From positions 1 through 54,161 of the forward strand of contig NZ_LZIS01000129.1 of the NCBI RefSeq assembly GCF_001667015.1: DNA of 54,161 nt, in the 5' to 3' direction. Origin of the DNA: Mycobacterium sp. E3198 (GTDB lineage: Bacteria > Actinomycetota > Actinomycetes > Mycobacteriales > Mycobacteriaceae). This document shows positions 11,815 through 23,214 of the stretch, in pieces. The translations under genes and the position numbers were made by a program. The notes under the pieces are model-generated. The model saw nothing but the letters and a program-made list of their open reading frames with translations, did no database searches and was not told where the DNA came from. How positions within the stretch are numbered: the first letter of the stretch is position 1; each line of letters starts with the position of its first letter.

Positions 11815-12662
11815 TCAGGCTCGCTGCGCTGCTGCTGGCCGCGCTGCTGGCGGTGGCGGGCTGTGGCGAGCGCCGCCCCGCACCGGAATTGGTGGTGGGG
11901 TCGCGGGACGACGCGTTGTCGAAGCTGCTCGCCGGCGTCTACGTGGCGGCGTTGCGGTCCTACGGTTTCGCGGCCCGCCCCGACACCGACGCCGACCCGA
12001 TGGCCAAGCTGGACTCCGGCGCGTTCACCGTCGTCCCCGCGTTCACCGGCCAGACGTTGCAGCGGCTGCAGCCCGGCGCGGTGGCGATGTCCGACGCGCA
12101 GGTCTACCGCGCGATGATCGCGGCGCTGCCCGAGGGCGTCCTGGCCGGCGACTACACCACCGCGGCCGACGACAAGCCGGTCTTGCTGGTCACGCGGGCC
12201 ACCGCCAAGGCCTGGGGTGGGCACGACCTCACCGCGGAGCTGAGCGCCCTGCCCCGGCACTGCGACGGGCTGACGCTCGGGGCCGTCGACGGGTTTTCCG
12301 CGCCAGCCTCCGTGGGTTCCTGCCGGCTGCCCGCGCCGCTCCAATTCCCTTCGGAGAACGCACTTTTCGCGGCGGTGCAGGACGGTCGGCCGACCGCGGG
12401 ATGGACGACGACCGCCGACCCCGCCAGCCCCACCGGCCTGGTCGCGCTGGCCGACGGCAAACCCGCGCTGGTGCGGGCCGAGAACGTGGTGCCGCTGTAT
12501 CGGCGCAACGCGCTGAGCGATCGGCAGCTGCTGGCCATCAACGAGGTGGCCGGCGTGCTGGACACCGCGGCCCTGGCCGACATGCGCCGGCAGGTGGCCG
12601 GCGGCGCCGACCCGCAGGCGGTGGCCGGTGGCTGGCTGGCCGAACACCCGCTGGGCCGCTGA
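11811..12662 (+). CDS. lpqZ: LpqZ, OpuAC-like substrate-binding lipoprotein
   Basis: 283 residues. The signal peptide RLAALLLAALLAVAGC has a lipobox VAGC with Cys18. The mature part resembles the glycine-betaine/choline (OpuAC, QAT) binding-protein fold, e.g. LVVGSRDDALSKLLAGVYVAALRSYGF, DSGAFTVVPAFTGQTL and LVRAENVVPLYRRNALSDRQLLAINEVAG. No permease or ATPase of that system is adjacent, so the ligand and partner are unknown. The GTG overlaps the malic enzyme stop by four bases, linking it to the mdh-malic enzyme transcript. Downstream lies a strong terminator shared with the convergent SDR gene. Confidence 0.85.
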   Translation: MIRLAALLLAALLAVAGCGERRPAPELVVGSRDDALSKLLAGVYVAALRSYGFAARPDTDADPMAKLDSGAFTVVPAFTGQTLQRLQPGAVAMSDAQVYRAMIAALPEGVLAGDYTTAADDKPVLLVTRATAKAWGGHDLTAELSALPRHCDGLTLGAVDGFSAPASVGSCRLPAPLQFPSENALFAAVQDGRPTAGWTTTADPASPTGLVALADGKPALVRAENVVPLYRRNALSDRQLLAINEVAGVLDTAALADMRRQVAGGADPQAVAGGWLAEHPLGR

Positions 12663-12670
12663 GCCGGCTT

Positions 12671-12732
12671 GCTCGACGATCGAGCCTGCGCTCAGCGCGT
12701 GCTCGGGCCATGATCGGGCGCGCTGAGCGCAG
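12671..12732. terminator. Double hairpin, probable bidirectional terminator between lpqZ and SDR gene
   Basis: Two nested signals fill the 87-base convergent gap. The first is GCTCGA-CGA-TCGAGC at 12671-12685. The second is a perfect 14-base inverted repeat, CTGCGCTCAGCGCG at 12686-12699 and its complement at 12719-12732, with a 19-base loop. There is no T-tract, as is usual for mycobacterial terminators. Confidence 0.7.
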
Positions 12733-12749
12733 TCTCGGCGGTGAGGGCG

Positions 12750-13577
12750 TCAGACCTTGGGCATCAACCGGCCCATGACGGGCCCGAACAGCTGCTGGTA
12801 GTAGGGGCCGGCCACCCGCACCATCAGGTCCAGGACCTTGGCGTCGTTGCCGACGAGCACCCGGGCCTTCTTCTTGCGGACCGCGTCCAGGATGACCTGG
12901 GCGGCCTTGTGCGGGCTGGTCGTCGCAAGCCGCTTGTCGAACAGCTTGGCCAGTTCCGCGGGATCGAGCCCCTCGGCGGCGGTGGCATTGCGGGCGATCG
13001 CGGTCTTGATGCCGCCGGGATGCACCGTGGTCACCGCGACGGGGTGGCGGGCCAGGATCATTTCCTGGCGCAGCGCCTCGGTGAAGCCCCGGACCGCGAA
13101 CTTCGCCGAGTTGTAGGCCGCCTGCCCCGGCACCGAGAACAGCCCGAACACGCTCGAGATGTTGATGACGTGGCCGTCCCCGGAGGCGATAACGTGTGGA
13201 AGGAACGCCTTGGTGCCGTTCACGACGCCCCAGAAGTCGACGTCCATCACCCGTTCGATGTCCTTGAACTGGCTGACCTCGATGTCGCCGGTGAACGCGA
13301 TGCCGGCGTTGTTGTAGATCTGGTTGACCTTGCCGAAGTGCTCGGCCACCGCGTCGGCGTAGGCGAGGAAGGCCTCGCGCTCGGTGACGTCGAGCCGGTC
13401 CGCCTTGACCGGCGCTCCGATCGCCTTCAGCTGCTCCTCGGTCTGCGCCAGGCCCTCGGTGTCGACGTCGCTGATCGCCACCTTGGCCCCGGACCGGGCC
13501 AGCTCGACGGCCAGCGCCTGCCCGATGCCCGAACCGGCCCCGGTAACCACGGCGACCTTGCCGGCGAACCCCTTCAT
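12750..13577 (-). CDS. Short-chain dehydrogenase/reductase (Rv1245c type)
   Basis: 275 residues, classical SDR. The cofactor motif TGAGSGIG is at residues 12-19, NNAG at 89-92, catalytic Ser in NISS near 141, and YxxxK as Y155-N-S-A-K159, followed by HPGGIKT. Redox substrate is unknown; the fold and C-terminal basic stretch (DAVRKKKARVLVG) resemble mycobacterial SDRs of lipid or alcohol metabolism. The ATG at 13575-13577 is chosen because AGGAGA lies seven bases upstream; a GTG two codons earlier overlaps that site. Convergent with lpqZ. Confidence 0.9.
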   Translation of the reverse strand: MKGFAGKVAVVTGAGSGIGQALAVELARSGAKVAISDVDTEGLAQTEEQLKAIGAPVKADRLDVTEREAFLAYADAVAEHFGKVNQIYNNAGIAFTGDIEVSQFKDIERVMDVDFWGVVNGTKAFLPHVIASGDGHVINISSVFGLFSVPGQAAYNSAKFAVRGFTEALRQEMILARHPVAVTTVHPGGIKTAIARNATAAEGLDPAELAKLFDKRLATTSPHKAAQVILDAVRKKKARVLVGNDAKVLDLMVRVAGPYYQQLFGPVMGRLMPKV

Positions 13578-13656
13578 GAGCACTCTCCTGTCCGTTGATC
13601 TTCGTCGAGGCTAGCCGGTACCCGCGGTCCGGCCATCGCAGGGCCGTTCAGCGCGG

Positions 13657-13974
13657 AGGGGGACTGGGAACTTCAGGATGCCGCCGTGGTGGACACCTTC
13701 CTGGATGGCCGGGACCGTGGTTAGGACGTCGACGACTGCATCGATCGTGTCGCCTCGGCGGGGGCTCGCGTTTCAGGGCTGGTTCATCAACGCGCCGTAT
13801 TGCCCACACGATTGGTTCATGCCGGGGAACCGCCGCCCATGACGCGGCCAATCGTGCCATTTCTTCGTGGCGTGTCGCCCCGAGCGGCCGAAAGACGGCT
13901 ACGCCGCTGACTTTTGGCTCTGGCGGCTCGACTTTGTGCGATGGCCCGGAGGGAAGCTCAAAATCCAGCCGTAG
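13657..13974 (+). pseudogene. Decayed third copy of the tandem methyltransferase gene
   Basis: This 475-base gap holds no intact gene. Translation across frames recovers pieces of the methyltransferases at 14053 and 15276: DWELQDAAVVDTFLDGRDRG, an in-frame TAG, DVDDCIDRVASAG, then after a one-base insertion LAFQGWFINAPYCPHDW. After a deletion of the segment that corresponds to the [10 protein letters not shown] region, another frame reads [21 protein letters not shown] second deletion joins this to LWRLDF, the end of the C-terminal domain. The N-terminal SAM-binding half is missing. It lies directly upstream of, and in the same orientation as, the two intact copies. It resembles the 15276 copy slightly more (DAA-VDT). 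Confidence 0.85.
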
Positions 13975-16496
<2,522 letters not shown>

Positions 16497-16551
16497 CGCC
16501 GCTGTTCGGCGCCCACGGGTCTACCAGGGCTTAGGCGCGCGGGCTAACCGC

Positions 16552-16609
16552 CGAGCGTGCGCAAAATGCCGGCCAGCGCGGCGTGTCGTTGGACAAACAC
16601 GCACGCTCG
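16552..16609. repeat. 58-base intergenic inverted-repeat element, copy A
   Basis: Begins CGAGCGTGCGC and ends ACGCACGCTCG, a perfect 10-base terminal inverted repeat. An inner pair, GCGTGT and ACACGC, can extend the hairpin. It lies in the 135-base convergent gap between methyltransferase copy 2 and kgd, where it could end transcription from either side. An ungapped second copy is at 27322-27379. Confidence 0.75.
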
Positions 16610-16631
16610 CGGAGAGAGGGGGCGGGCGGGC

Positions 16632-19600
16632 TCAGCCGAACGCCGTGTCGAGGATCTCCTGCTGCTCGACGGCGTGCACCTTCGACGAACCCGACGACGG
16701 GGCCGACATCGCCCGGCGCGAGATCCGCTTGAGCCCGGTCAGCTTGTCGGGCAACAGTTCTGGCAACTCCAGCCCGAAGCGCGGCCAGGCGCCCTGGTTG
16801 GCGGGCTCCTCTTGGACCCAGAAGAACTGCTCGACGGACGGGTAGCGGTCCAGCGTCTCGTTGAGCCGTCGCTTGGGCAGCGGCGCGAGCTGTTCGATGC
16901 GCACGATCGCGACGTCGTCGCGGTTGTCCTTGGCCTTGCGCGCCGCCAGCTCGTAGTAGATCTTGCCGCTGGTCAACAGGATCCGACGGACCTTGCTGCG
17001 GTCGCCGATGCCGTCCTCGTAGGTGGGCTCCTCCAGCACCGAGCGGAACTTGATCTCGGTGAAGTCCTTGATGTCGCTGACGGCGGCCTTGTTGCGCAGC
17101 ATCGACTTCGGCGTGAACACGATGAGCGGGCGCTGGATGCCGTCGAGGGCGTGGCGGCGCAACAGGTGGAAGTAGTTGGACGGCGTCGAGGGCATCGCGA
17201 TCGTCATCGAACCCTCCGCCCACAGCTGCAGGAAGCGTTCGATGCGGCCGGAGGTGTGGTCGGGGCCCTGCCCTTCGTGGCCGTGCGGGAGCAGCAGCAC
17301 CACGTTGGACAGCTGGCCCCACTTGGCCTCACCGGAGCTGATGAACTCGTCGATGATCGACTGCGCGCCGTTGACGAAGTCGCCGAACTGCGCCTCCCAC
17401 AACACGAGCGCGTCCGGGTTGCCCACGGTGTAGCCGTACTCGAAGCCGACGGCTGCGTACTCCGACAGCGGCGAGTCGTAGACAAGGAACTTGCCGCCGG
17501 TGGGGGTGCCGTCGGGGTTGGTCGCCAGCAGCCGCAGCGGCGTGAACTCCTCGCCGGTGTTGCGGTCGATGACCACCGAGTGCCGCTGGGAGAAGGTGCC
17601 GCGCCGGGTGTCCTGCCCGGACAGGCGCACCAACTTGCCCTCGGAGACCAGCGAACCCAGCGCCAACAGCTCGCCGAACGCCCAGTCGATCTTGCCCTCG
17701 TAGGCCATCTCGCGGCGCTTTTCCAGCACCGGCTGGACGCGCGGGTGCGCGGTGAACCCGTCGGGCACCGCCAGGAACGCGTCGCCGATGCGGGCCAGCA
17801 GCGACTTGTCCACCGCGGTGGCCAGCCCCGCGGGCACGGGCTGGTCCGCCTCCACCGACTCGCTGGGCTGCACGCCGTGCTTCTCCAGGTCGCGGACCTC
17901 GTTGAACACCCGCTCCAGCTGGCCCTGGTAGTCGCGCAGCGCGTCCTCGGCCTCCTTGAGCGAGATGTCGCCGCGGCCGATCAGGGCTTCGGTGTAGCTC
18001 TTGCGGGCGCCGCGCTTGGTGTCGACGACGTCGTACATGTACGGGTTGGTCATCGACGGGTCGTCGCCCTCGTTGTGTCCGCGCCGGCGGTAGCACAGCA
18101 TGTCGATGACGACGTCCTTGTGGAACTCCTGGCGGAAATCCACGGCCAGGCGCGCGACCCACTCACAGGCCTCCGGGTCGTCGCCGTTGACGTGAAAGAT
18201 CGGCGCCCCAATCATTTTCGCGACGTCCGTGCAGTACTCGCTGGACCGGGAGAACTCCGGGGCGGTGGTGAACCCGATCTGGTTGTTGACGATGATGTGG
18301 ATGGTGCCGCCGACGCGGTAGCCGGGCAGGTTCGTCAGGTTCAGCGTTTCGGCGACCACACCCTGGCCGGCGAACGCGGCATCGCCGTGCATCATCATCG
18401 GCACCACGGAGAAGGCTTTCTCGTCGCCGTCGTCCTCGGAGCCGTGATCCAGCAGGTCCTGCTTGGCCCGCACCAGGCCCTCGAGTACGGGGTCCACGGC
18501 CTCCAGGTGCGACGGGTTGGCGGTCAGCGACACCTGAATGTCGTTGTCGCCGAACATCTGTAGGTACACGCCGGTGGCGCCCAGGTGGTATTTGACGTCC
18601 CCGGAGCCGTGCGCCTGCGACGGGTTCAGGTTGCCCTCGAACTCGGAAAAGATCTGTGAGTACGGCTTGCCCACGATGTTGGCCAGCACGTTGAGCCGAC
18701 CGCGGTGCGGCATCCCGACGACCACCTCGTCGAGGCCGTGCTCGGCGCACTGGTCGATGGCCGCGTCCATCATCGGGATGACGCTTTCGGCGCCCTCCAG
18801 CGAGAACCGCTTCTGCCCAACGTATTTGGTCTGCAGGAAGGTCTCGAAGGCCTCGGCGGCGTTGAGCTTGCTCAGGATGTACTTCTGCTGGGCGACGGTC
18901 GGTTTGACGTGCTTGGTCTCGACCCGCTCCTGTAGCCACGCCTGTTGTTCGGGCTCGAGGATGTGGGTGTACTCGACGCCGATGTGGCGGCAGTAGGCGT
19001 CCCGCAGCAGGCCGAGAACGTCGCGCAGCTTTTTGTATTCGCGACCGGCGAAACCGTTGACCTTGAACACCCGGTCGAGATCCCACAGCGTCAGGCCGTG
19101 GTTGAGGATTTCGAGGTCGGGGTGGCTCCGGAACCGGTTCGAATCCAATCGCAGCGGGTCGATGTCGGCCATCAGGTGACCGCGGTTGCGATACGCCGCG
19201 ATGAGCTCCATCACCCGGGCGTTCTTGTCGACGATCGAGTCCGGGTTGTCGGTGCTCCAGCGCACCGGCAGATACGGGTTGCCCAGCTCGCGGAAGATCT
19301 CGTCCCAGAAGGCATCCGAGAGCAGCGTTTCGTGGATCGTGCGCAAGAAGTCACCGGATTCCGCGCCCTGAATGATGCGGTGGTCGTAGGTCGACGTGAG
19401 GGTGATCAGCTTGCCGATGCCCAGCTCGGCGATGCGCTCCTCGCTGGCGCCCTGAAATTCGGCGGGGTATTCCATCGCGCCCACACCGATGATGGCGCCC
19501 TGACCGGCCATCAGCCGCGGCACCGAGTGCACGGTGCCGATGGTGCCGGGGTTGGTCAGCGAAATCGTCACGCCGGCAAAGTCTTCGGCGGTCAGTTTGC

Positions 19601-20369
19601 CGTCCCGGGCGCGGCGGACGATGTCCTCGTAGGCCGAGACGAATTCCGCGAAGCGCAATTCCTCGCAGCGCTTGATGCCGGCCACCACCAGGGAGCGCTT
19701 GCCGTCCTTGCCCTGCAGGTCGATGGCCAGGCCCAGATTGGTGTGGGCCGGGGTGACCGACGTCGGCTTGCCGTCGAGCTCGGCGTAGTGCCGGTTCATG
19801 TTCGGGAACTGCTTGACCGCCTGCACCAGCGCGTAGCCCAGGATGTGGGTGAAGGAGATCTTGCCGCCGCGGGTGCGCTTGAGCTGGTTGTTGATGACGA
19901 TCCGGTTGTCGATCATGAGCTTGGCCGGAATCGCTCGGACGCTGGTCGCCGTCGGCACGTCCAGCGAGGCCGACATGTTCTTGACGACGGCCGCGGCGGC
20001 GCCGCGCAGGACCTGCACCTCGTCGCCGTCCGCGGGTGGTGGGGTGGGAGCTGCGGTGGCCGGGGGAGCGGCGGCCCCTTTAACGGGAGCCGCGGGAGCC
20101 GCGGGAGCTGTGGGCGCCGCCGGGGCGGGGGCCGCGGCGCCGTTGCCGCCGGTGGGCTGCGCCGGCGCCGGCGCGGCGGGCTTGGGCTCCGCGGCGGGGG
20201 CCTGTGCTTCGGCGGCCTGCCCGTCACCCGTGTCGGCGGTGGCGTCGGGGTTGTAGTCGACCAGGAATTCGTGCCAGCTCGGGTCGACCGAAGAGGGGTC
20301 GTCGCGGAACTTGCGGTACATCTCCTCGACCAGCCATTCGTTTTGCCCGAATGGCGATATGTTGCTCAC
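16632..20369 (-). CDS. kgd: Multifunctional 2-oxoglutarate metabolism enzyme (Kgd: E1o/E2o-like)
   Basis: 1245 residues. The N-terminus [19 protein letters not shown] is the conserved Kgd leader, followed by a Pro/Ala-rich linker (about 40-115). Next is an E2-type acyltransferase domain ending around residue 340 with the catalytic segment [16 protein letters not shown]. The ThDP-dependent E1o part follows, with [23 protein letters not shown] (near 662) and [12 protein letters not shown] (near 766). It decarboxylates 2-oxoglutarate for succinyl transfer, succinic semialdehyde formation or 2-hydroxy-3-oxoadipate synthesis, and in mycobacteria is controlled by the FHA protein GarA (not in this window). 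The GTG at 20369 matches the family start; a TTG at 20387 with a well-spaced GAGGA would add six residues. Confidence 0.96.
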   Translation of the reverse strand: MSNISPFGQNEWLVEEMYRKFRDDPSSVDPSWHEFLVDYNPDATADTGDGQAAEAQAPAAEPKPAAPAPAQPTGGNGAAAPAPAAPTAPAAPAAPVKGAAAPPATAAPTPPPADGDEVQVLRGAAAAVVKNMSASLDVPTATSVRAIPAKLMIDNRIVINNQLKRTRGGKISFTHILGYALVQAVKQFPNMNRHYAELDGKPTSVTPAHTNLGLAIDLQGKDGKRSLVVAGIKRCEELRFAEFVSAYEDIVRRARDGKLTAEDFAGVTISLTNPGTIGTVHSVPRLMAGQGAIIGVGAMEYPAEFQGASEERIAELGIGKLITLTSTYDHRIIQGAESGDFLRTIHETLLSDAFWDEIFRELGNPYLPVRWSTDNPDSIVDKNARVMELIAAYRNRGHLMADIDPLRLDSNRFRSHPDLEILNHGLTLWDLDRVFKVNGFAGREYKKLRDVLGLLRDAYCRHIGVEYTHILEPEQQAWLQERVETKHVKPTVAQQKYILSKLNAAEAFETFLQTKYVGQKRFSLEGAESVIPMMDAAIDQCAEHGLDEVVVGMPHRGRLNVLANIVGKPYSQIFSEFEGNLNPSQAHGSGDVKYHLGATGVYLQMFGDNDIQVSLTANPSHLEAVDPVLEGLVRAKQDLLDHGSEDDGDEKAFSVVPMMMHGDAAFAGQGVVAETLNLTNLPGYRVGGTIHIIVNNQIGFTTAPEFSRSSEYCTDVAKMIGAPIFHVNGDDPEACEWVARLAVDFRQEFHKDVVIDMLCYRRRGHNEGDDPSMTNPYMYDVVDTKRGARKSYTEALIGRGDISLKEAEDALRDYQGQLERVFNEVRDLEKHGVQPSESVEADQPVPAGLATAVDKSLLARIGDAFLAVPDGFTAHPRVQPVLEKRREMAYEGKIDWAFGELLALGSLVSEGKLVRLSGQDTRRGTFSQRHSVVIDRNTGEEFTPLRLLATNPDGTPTGGKFLVYDSPLSEYAAVGFEYGYTVGNPDALVLWEAQFGDFVNGAQSIIDEFISSGEAKWGQLSNVVLLLPHGHEGQGPDHTSGRIERFLQLWAEGSMTIAMPSTPSNYFHLLRRHALDGIQRPLIVFTPKSMLRNKAAVSDIKDFTEIKFRSVLEEPTYEDGIGDRSKVRRILLTSGKIYYELAARKAKDNRDDVAIVRIEQLAPLPKRRLNETLDRYPSVEQFFWVQEEPANQGAWPRFGLELPELLPDKLTGLKRISRRAMSAPSSGSSKVHAVEQQEILDTAFG

Positions 20370-20542
20370 GGCCGCTGTTCGCCTCAATTCTTTTCCTCTG
20401 CAAGCGCTTTCCTCGCGCCTGCGACTCTCCCGCGCCCCTGATGGTGGGGCACCTCACACCCGCGCCGGTCCCGGGACGTTGCCGCCCCAATAAAGGCTAA
20501 CCTTTTGCCGGCGATCCGCGAGTGCGACCGGTGAGCGAACCG

Positions 20543-21307
20543 CTAGCCGGCCTCGTGGACCGGGGGCAACAGTCGTAACGTGCTGGGCCAACGGGCGGGG
20601 GCGGGCCCGAACGCGTGGCGGGCGTTGGTGACGATCTTTTTGCCCACCATCCGGTTGCCGGCGCCGCCGATCACGGCGCCGATGCCGACCGGCAGCGCCT
20701 TGCCGAACATCAGCGCGCCCTTGCGGACCGTGTACCGCTTGACGAAGTACTTCAGCATCCGCGTGTTCAACCGGCCCAGCGTCGGCAGCGGCAGCGACGC
20801 CATGCCCTCGGCCAGCCAACCGCCCTGGGTGCGGCCGGGGCCGATCAACTCGCCGATCGCGCGCTGGCTGTCGTCTCCGACCAGGACGGCCAGCACCAGG
20901 GCGCGGCGGCGTTCCCGGTGGTCGGCCGGGATGTTGTAGACCGCGGCCTTCGCCAGCACGAACAGGGCGGTGGCCTCGACGAAGAACACGGTTTCCCCGG
21001 CACCCGCCGACACCGCCGCCACCGTCCCGACCCCGGGGAACGTCGCGGCCGACCCGACTGCGGCGCCGCTGGCCGTCAACGCGGCCAGGTAGCGCTTTTC
21101 CAGCTTCGCGTCGATTTCGGTGGGGCTGGCGCCTGGGTGCGTCCGGCGCAGCCTCGTGACGTAGGCCTGCGCCGCGGGGCCGTGGATGCGCGTGCTGCGC
21201 TCGATGACCTGCGCCAATGCGCGCGCCGATGCTTTGGGCCGACCGCCGTCGGCCGGCGTGGGGTCCAGCTTTGACATATGTGCAGCTCTGTTCCGTCGGG
21301 CTCGCAT
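20543..21307 (-). CDS. Conserved hypothetical membrane protein (Rv1249c type)
   Basis: 254 residues. A basic N-terminal region with helices ([28 protein letters not shown]) precedes a Gly/Ala-rich hydrophobic region at about 70-125 ([50 protein letters not shown]). A second hydrophobic Gly-rich stretch near the C-terminus ([24 protein letters not shown]) resembles EcsC-like or glycine-zipper membrane-associating segments. No catalytic motif is visible. The ATG at 21307 has AGGAG seven to eight bases upstream and is preferred to the ATG ten codons later. It lies upstream of kgd on the same strand, 173 bases from the kgd start, and divergently from the MFS gene at 21472. Function unknown. Confidence 0.82.
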   Translation of the reverse strand: MRARRNRAAHMSKLDPTPADGGRPKASARALAQVIERSTRIHGPAAQAYVTRLRRTHPGASPTEIDAKLEKRYLAALTASGAAVGSAATFPGVGTVAAVSAGAGETVFFVEATALFVLAKAAVYNIPADHRERRRALVLAVLVGDDSQRAIGELIGPGRTQGGWLAEGMASLPLPTLGRLNTRMLKYFVKRYTVRKGALMFGKALPVGIGAVIGGAGNRMVGKKIVTNARHAFGPAPARWPSTLRLLPPVHEAG

Positions 21308-21471
21308 ACTGCCTCTCCTGGCCTTCCCCGCCGCATGGCGTCCTTTTCCAGGCTAACCCCCCGTTGCCGAAACGTTGGGTCGGTCAGCAAGCCCGCGGTG
21401 TCGGCCGATTGCCGCATCGGGATAATGCGGGCAGGGTGAGGTTCGGGCAGTTCGTGTCCAGGGGAGGCCGC

Positions 21472-23214
21472 ATGACCAGGGCGACGTCGGGTCGCGCCGA
21501 CTTCGTGACGCTGTGGAACTCGGCGACGGCGTCGAATCCGCGGGGCACCGGGAACCCCTGGAACGCGCTCTGGGCGATGATGGTCGGCTTCTTCATGATC
21601 ATGGTCGACTCGACCATCGTCGTCATCGCCAACCCGACCATCAAGGCCGACCTGCACACCGGGTACGCCACCGTGGTCTGGGTGACCAGCGCCTACCTGC
21701 TGGGATACGGGGTGGTGCTGCTGGTGGCCGGGCGGCTCGGCGATCGGTTCGGCACCAAGAACCTTTACCTGATCGGGCTGGCGGTGTTCACCGCCGCGTC
21801 GATGTGGTGCGGGTTGTCGGGCAGCGCCGCCATGCTGATCGCGGCCCGCGTGGTCCAGGGCGTGGGGGCCGGGGTGCTCACCCCGCAGACCCTGTCGACG
21901 ATCACCAGGATCTTCCCGCCGGAGCGGCGTGGGGTGGCGGTGAGCCTGTGGGGCTCCACCGCCGGCGTGGCCACCCTGGTCGGCCCGCTGGTCGGCGGCG
22001 CGCTGGTCGACGGGCTGGGCTGGCAGTGGATCTTCTTCGTCAACGTCCCCATCGGCGTCGCCGGGCTGGCGCTGGCGGTGTGGGGCGTTCCCGCGCTCCC
22101 GACCCAGGCGCACCGGTTCGACCTGGTCGGTGTCGCGCTGTCCGGGCTGGGCATGTTCCTGATCGTGTTCGGCCTGCAGCAGGGCCAGGCCGGCCACTGG
22201 CAGCCGTGGATCTGGGCGATGATCGTCGCCGGCGTCGGATTCATGTCGGTGTTCGTCTACTGGCAGGCCATCAACACCCGGGAGCCGCTGATCCCGCTGC
22301 AGGTCTTCGCCGACCGCGACTTCACCGTGTGCAACGCCGGGGTCGCCATCACCTCGTTCGCGACGACGGCGTTGATGCTGCCGCTGCCGTTCTTCCTGCA
22401 GGCCGGCTGCGGGCTGTCGCCCACACGCTCGGCCCTGGTGATCGCGCCGATGGCCGTCATGGGCGGTGTGCTGGCGCCGTTCGCGGGGGTGCTCGTCGAC
22501 CGGTACCACCCGCGCCCGGTGCTCGGTTTCGGCTTCTCGATGATGGCGATCGGGCTGACCTGGCTTTCGTTCGAGATGTCCCCGTCGACGCCGATCTGGC
22601 GGCTGCTGCTGCCGTTCGCGGTGATCGGCGTCGGGAGCGCGTTCGTGTGGGCGCCGCTGACGGCCACCGCGACGCGCAACCTGCCCGACGACCTGGCCGG
22701 GACGGGCTCCGCCGTGTACAACTCGGTGCGCCAGCTGGGGGCGGTGCTCGGCAGCGCGGGCATGGCCGCGTTCATGACGTGGCGGATCGGCGCCGAGCTG
22801 CCGTCGGCCGCGCCGGTCGGCGACGACACCGCTTCCGCGCAACTGCCCGAGTTCCTGCGCGCCCCGTTTTCCGCCGCGATGGCGCAGTCGGTGCTGCTGC
22901 CCGCGTTCATCGCGCTGTTCGGCATCATCGCCGCGCTGTTCCTGCTCGGGTTCGCCCGCCCGGCCGGCGGCGCCGAGGCCGACGAGGGCGACGTCGTCGG
23001 CGACGACTATGACGACGACGAGTACGTCGAATTCATCCTGCTCCGCGAACCGGACGCTGGCCCCGCGCCGACCGGCCTCGCCCGCAATGGTTCTCGTGGC
23101 GCTCGGATCGAGGGCGGGCAGCCGCCGCGCCCGATGGTGGCACCGGGACACCGCTACCGCCCCGATCCGGACGAGCCGCCCGTCGGCTACGGCCGGCACT
23201 CGCCGGCCGGCTAG
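21472..23214 (+). CDS. DHA2-family MFS drug exporter (Rv1250 type)
   Basis: 580 residues, matching the 579 of Rv1250. About 14 transmembrane helices; the MFS signatures are [12 protein letters not shown] with [30 protein letters not shown] (motif A), and the antiporter motif C region [35 protein letters not shown]. The last 90 residues are a charged cytoplasmic tail rich in Asp/Glu then Pro/Arg ([18 protein letters not shown]). Expected role is proton-driven export of drugs or lipophilic compounds. The ATG at 21472 has GGGAGG four bases upstream; a longer open frame upstream crosses the divergent gene and was discarded. Its end overlaps the convergent nuclease-helicase gene by four bases. Confidence 0.92.
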   Translation: MTRATSGRADFVTLWNSATASNPRGTGNPWNALWAMMVGFFMIMVDSTIVVIANPTIKADLHTGYATVVWVTSAYLLGYGVVLLVAGRLGDRFGTKNLYLIGLAVFTAASMWCGLSGSAAMLIAARVVQGVGAGVLTPQTLSTITRIFPPERRGVAVSLWGSTAGVATLVGPLVGGALVDGLGWQWIFFVNVPIGVAGLALAVWGVPALPTQAHRFDLVGVALSGLGMFLIVFGLQQGQAGHWQPWIWAMIVAGVGFMSVFVYWQAINTREPLIPLQVFADRDFTVCNAGVAITSFATTALMLPLPFFLQAGCGLSPTRSALVIAPMAVMGGVLAPFAGVLVDRYHPRPVLGFGFSMMAIGLTWLSFEMSPSTPIWRLLLPFAVIGVGSAFVWAPLTATATRNLPDDLAGTGSAVYNSVRQLGAVLGSAGMAAFMTWRIGAELPSAAPVGDDTASAQLPEFLRAPFSAAMAQSVLLPAFIALFGIIAALFLLGFARPAGGAEADEGDVVGDDYDDDEYVEFILLREPDAGPAPTGLARNGSRGARIEGGQPPRPMVAPGHRYRPDPDEPPVGYGRHSPAG

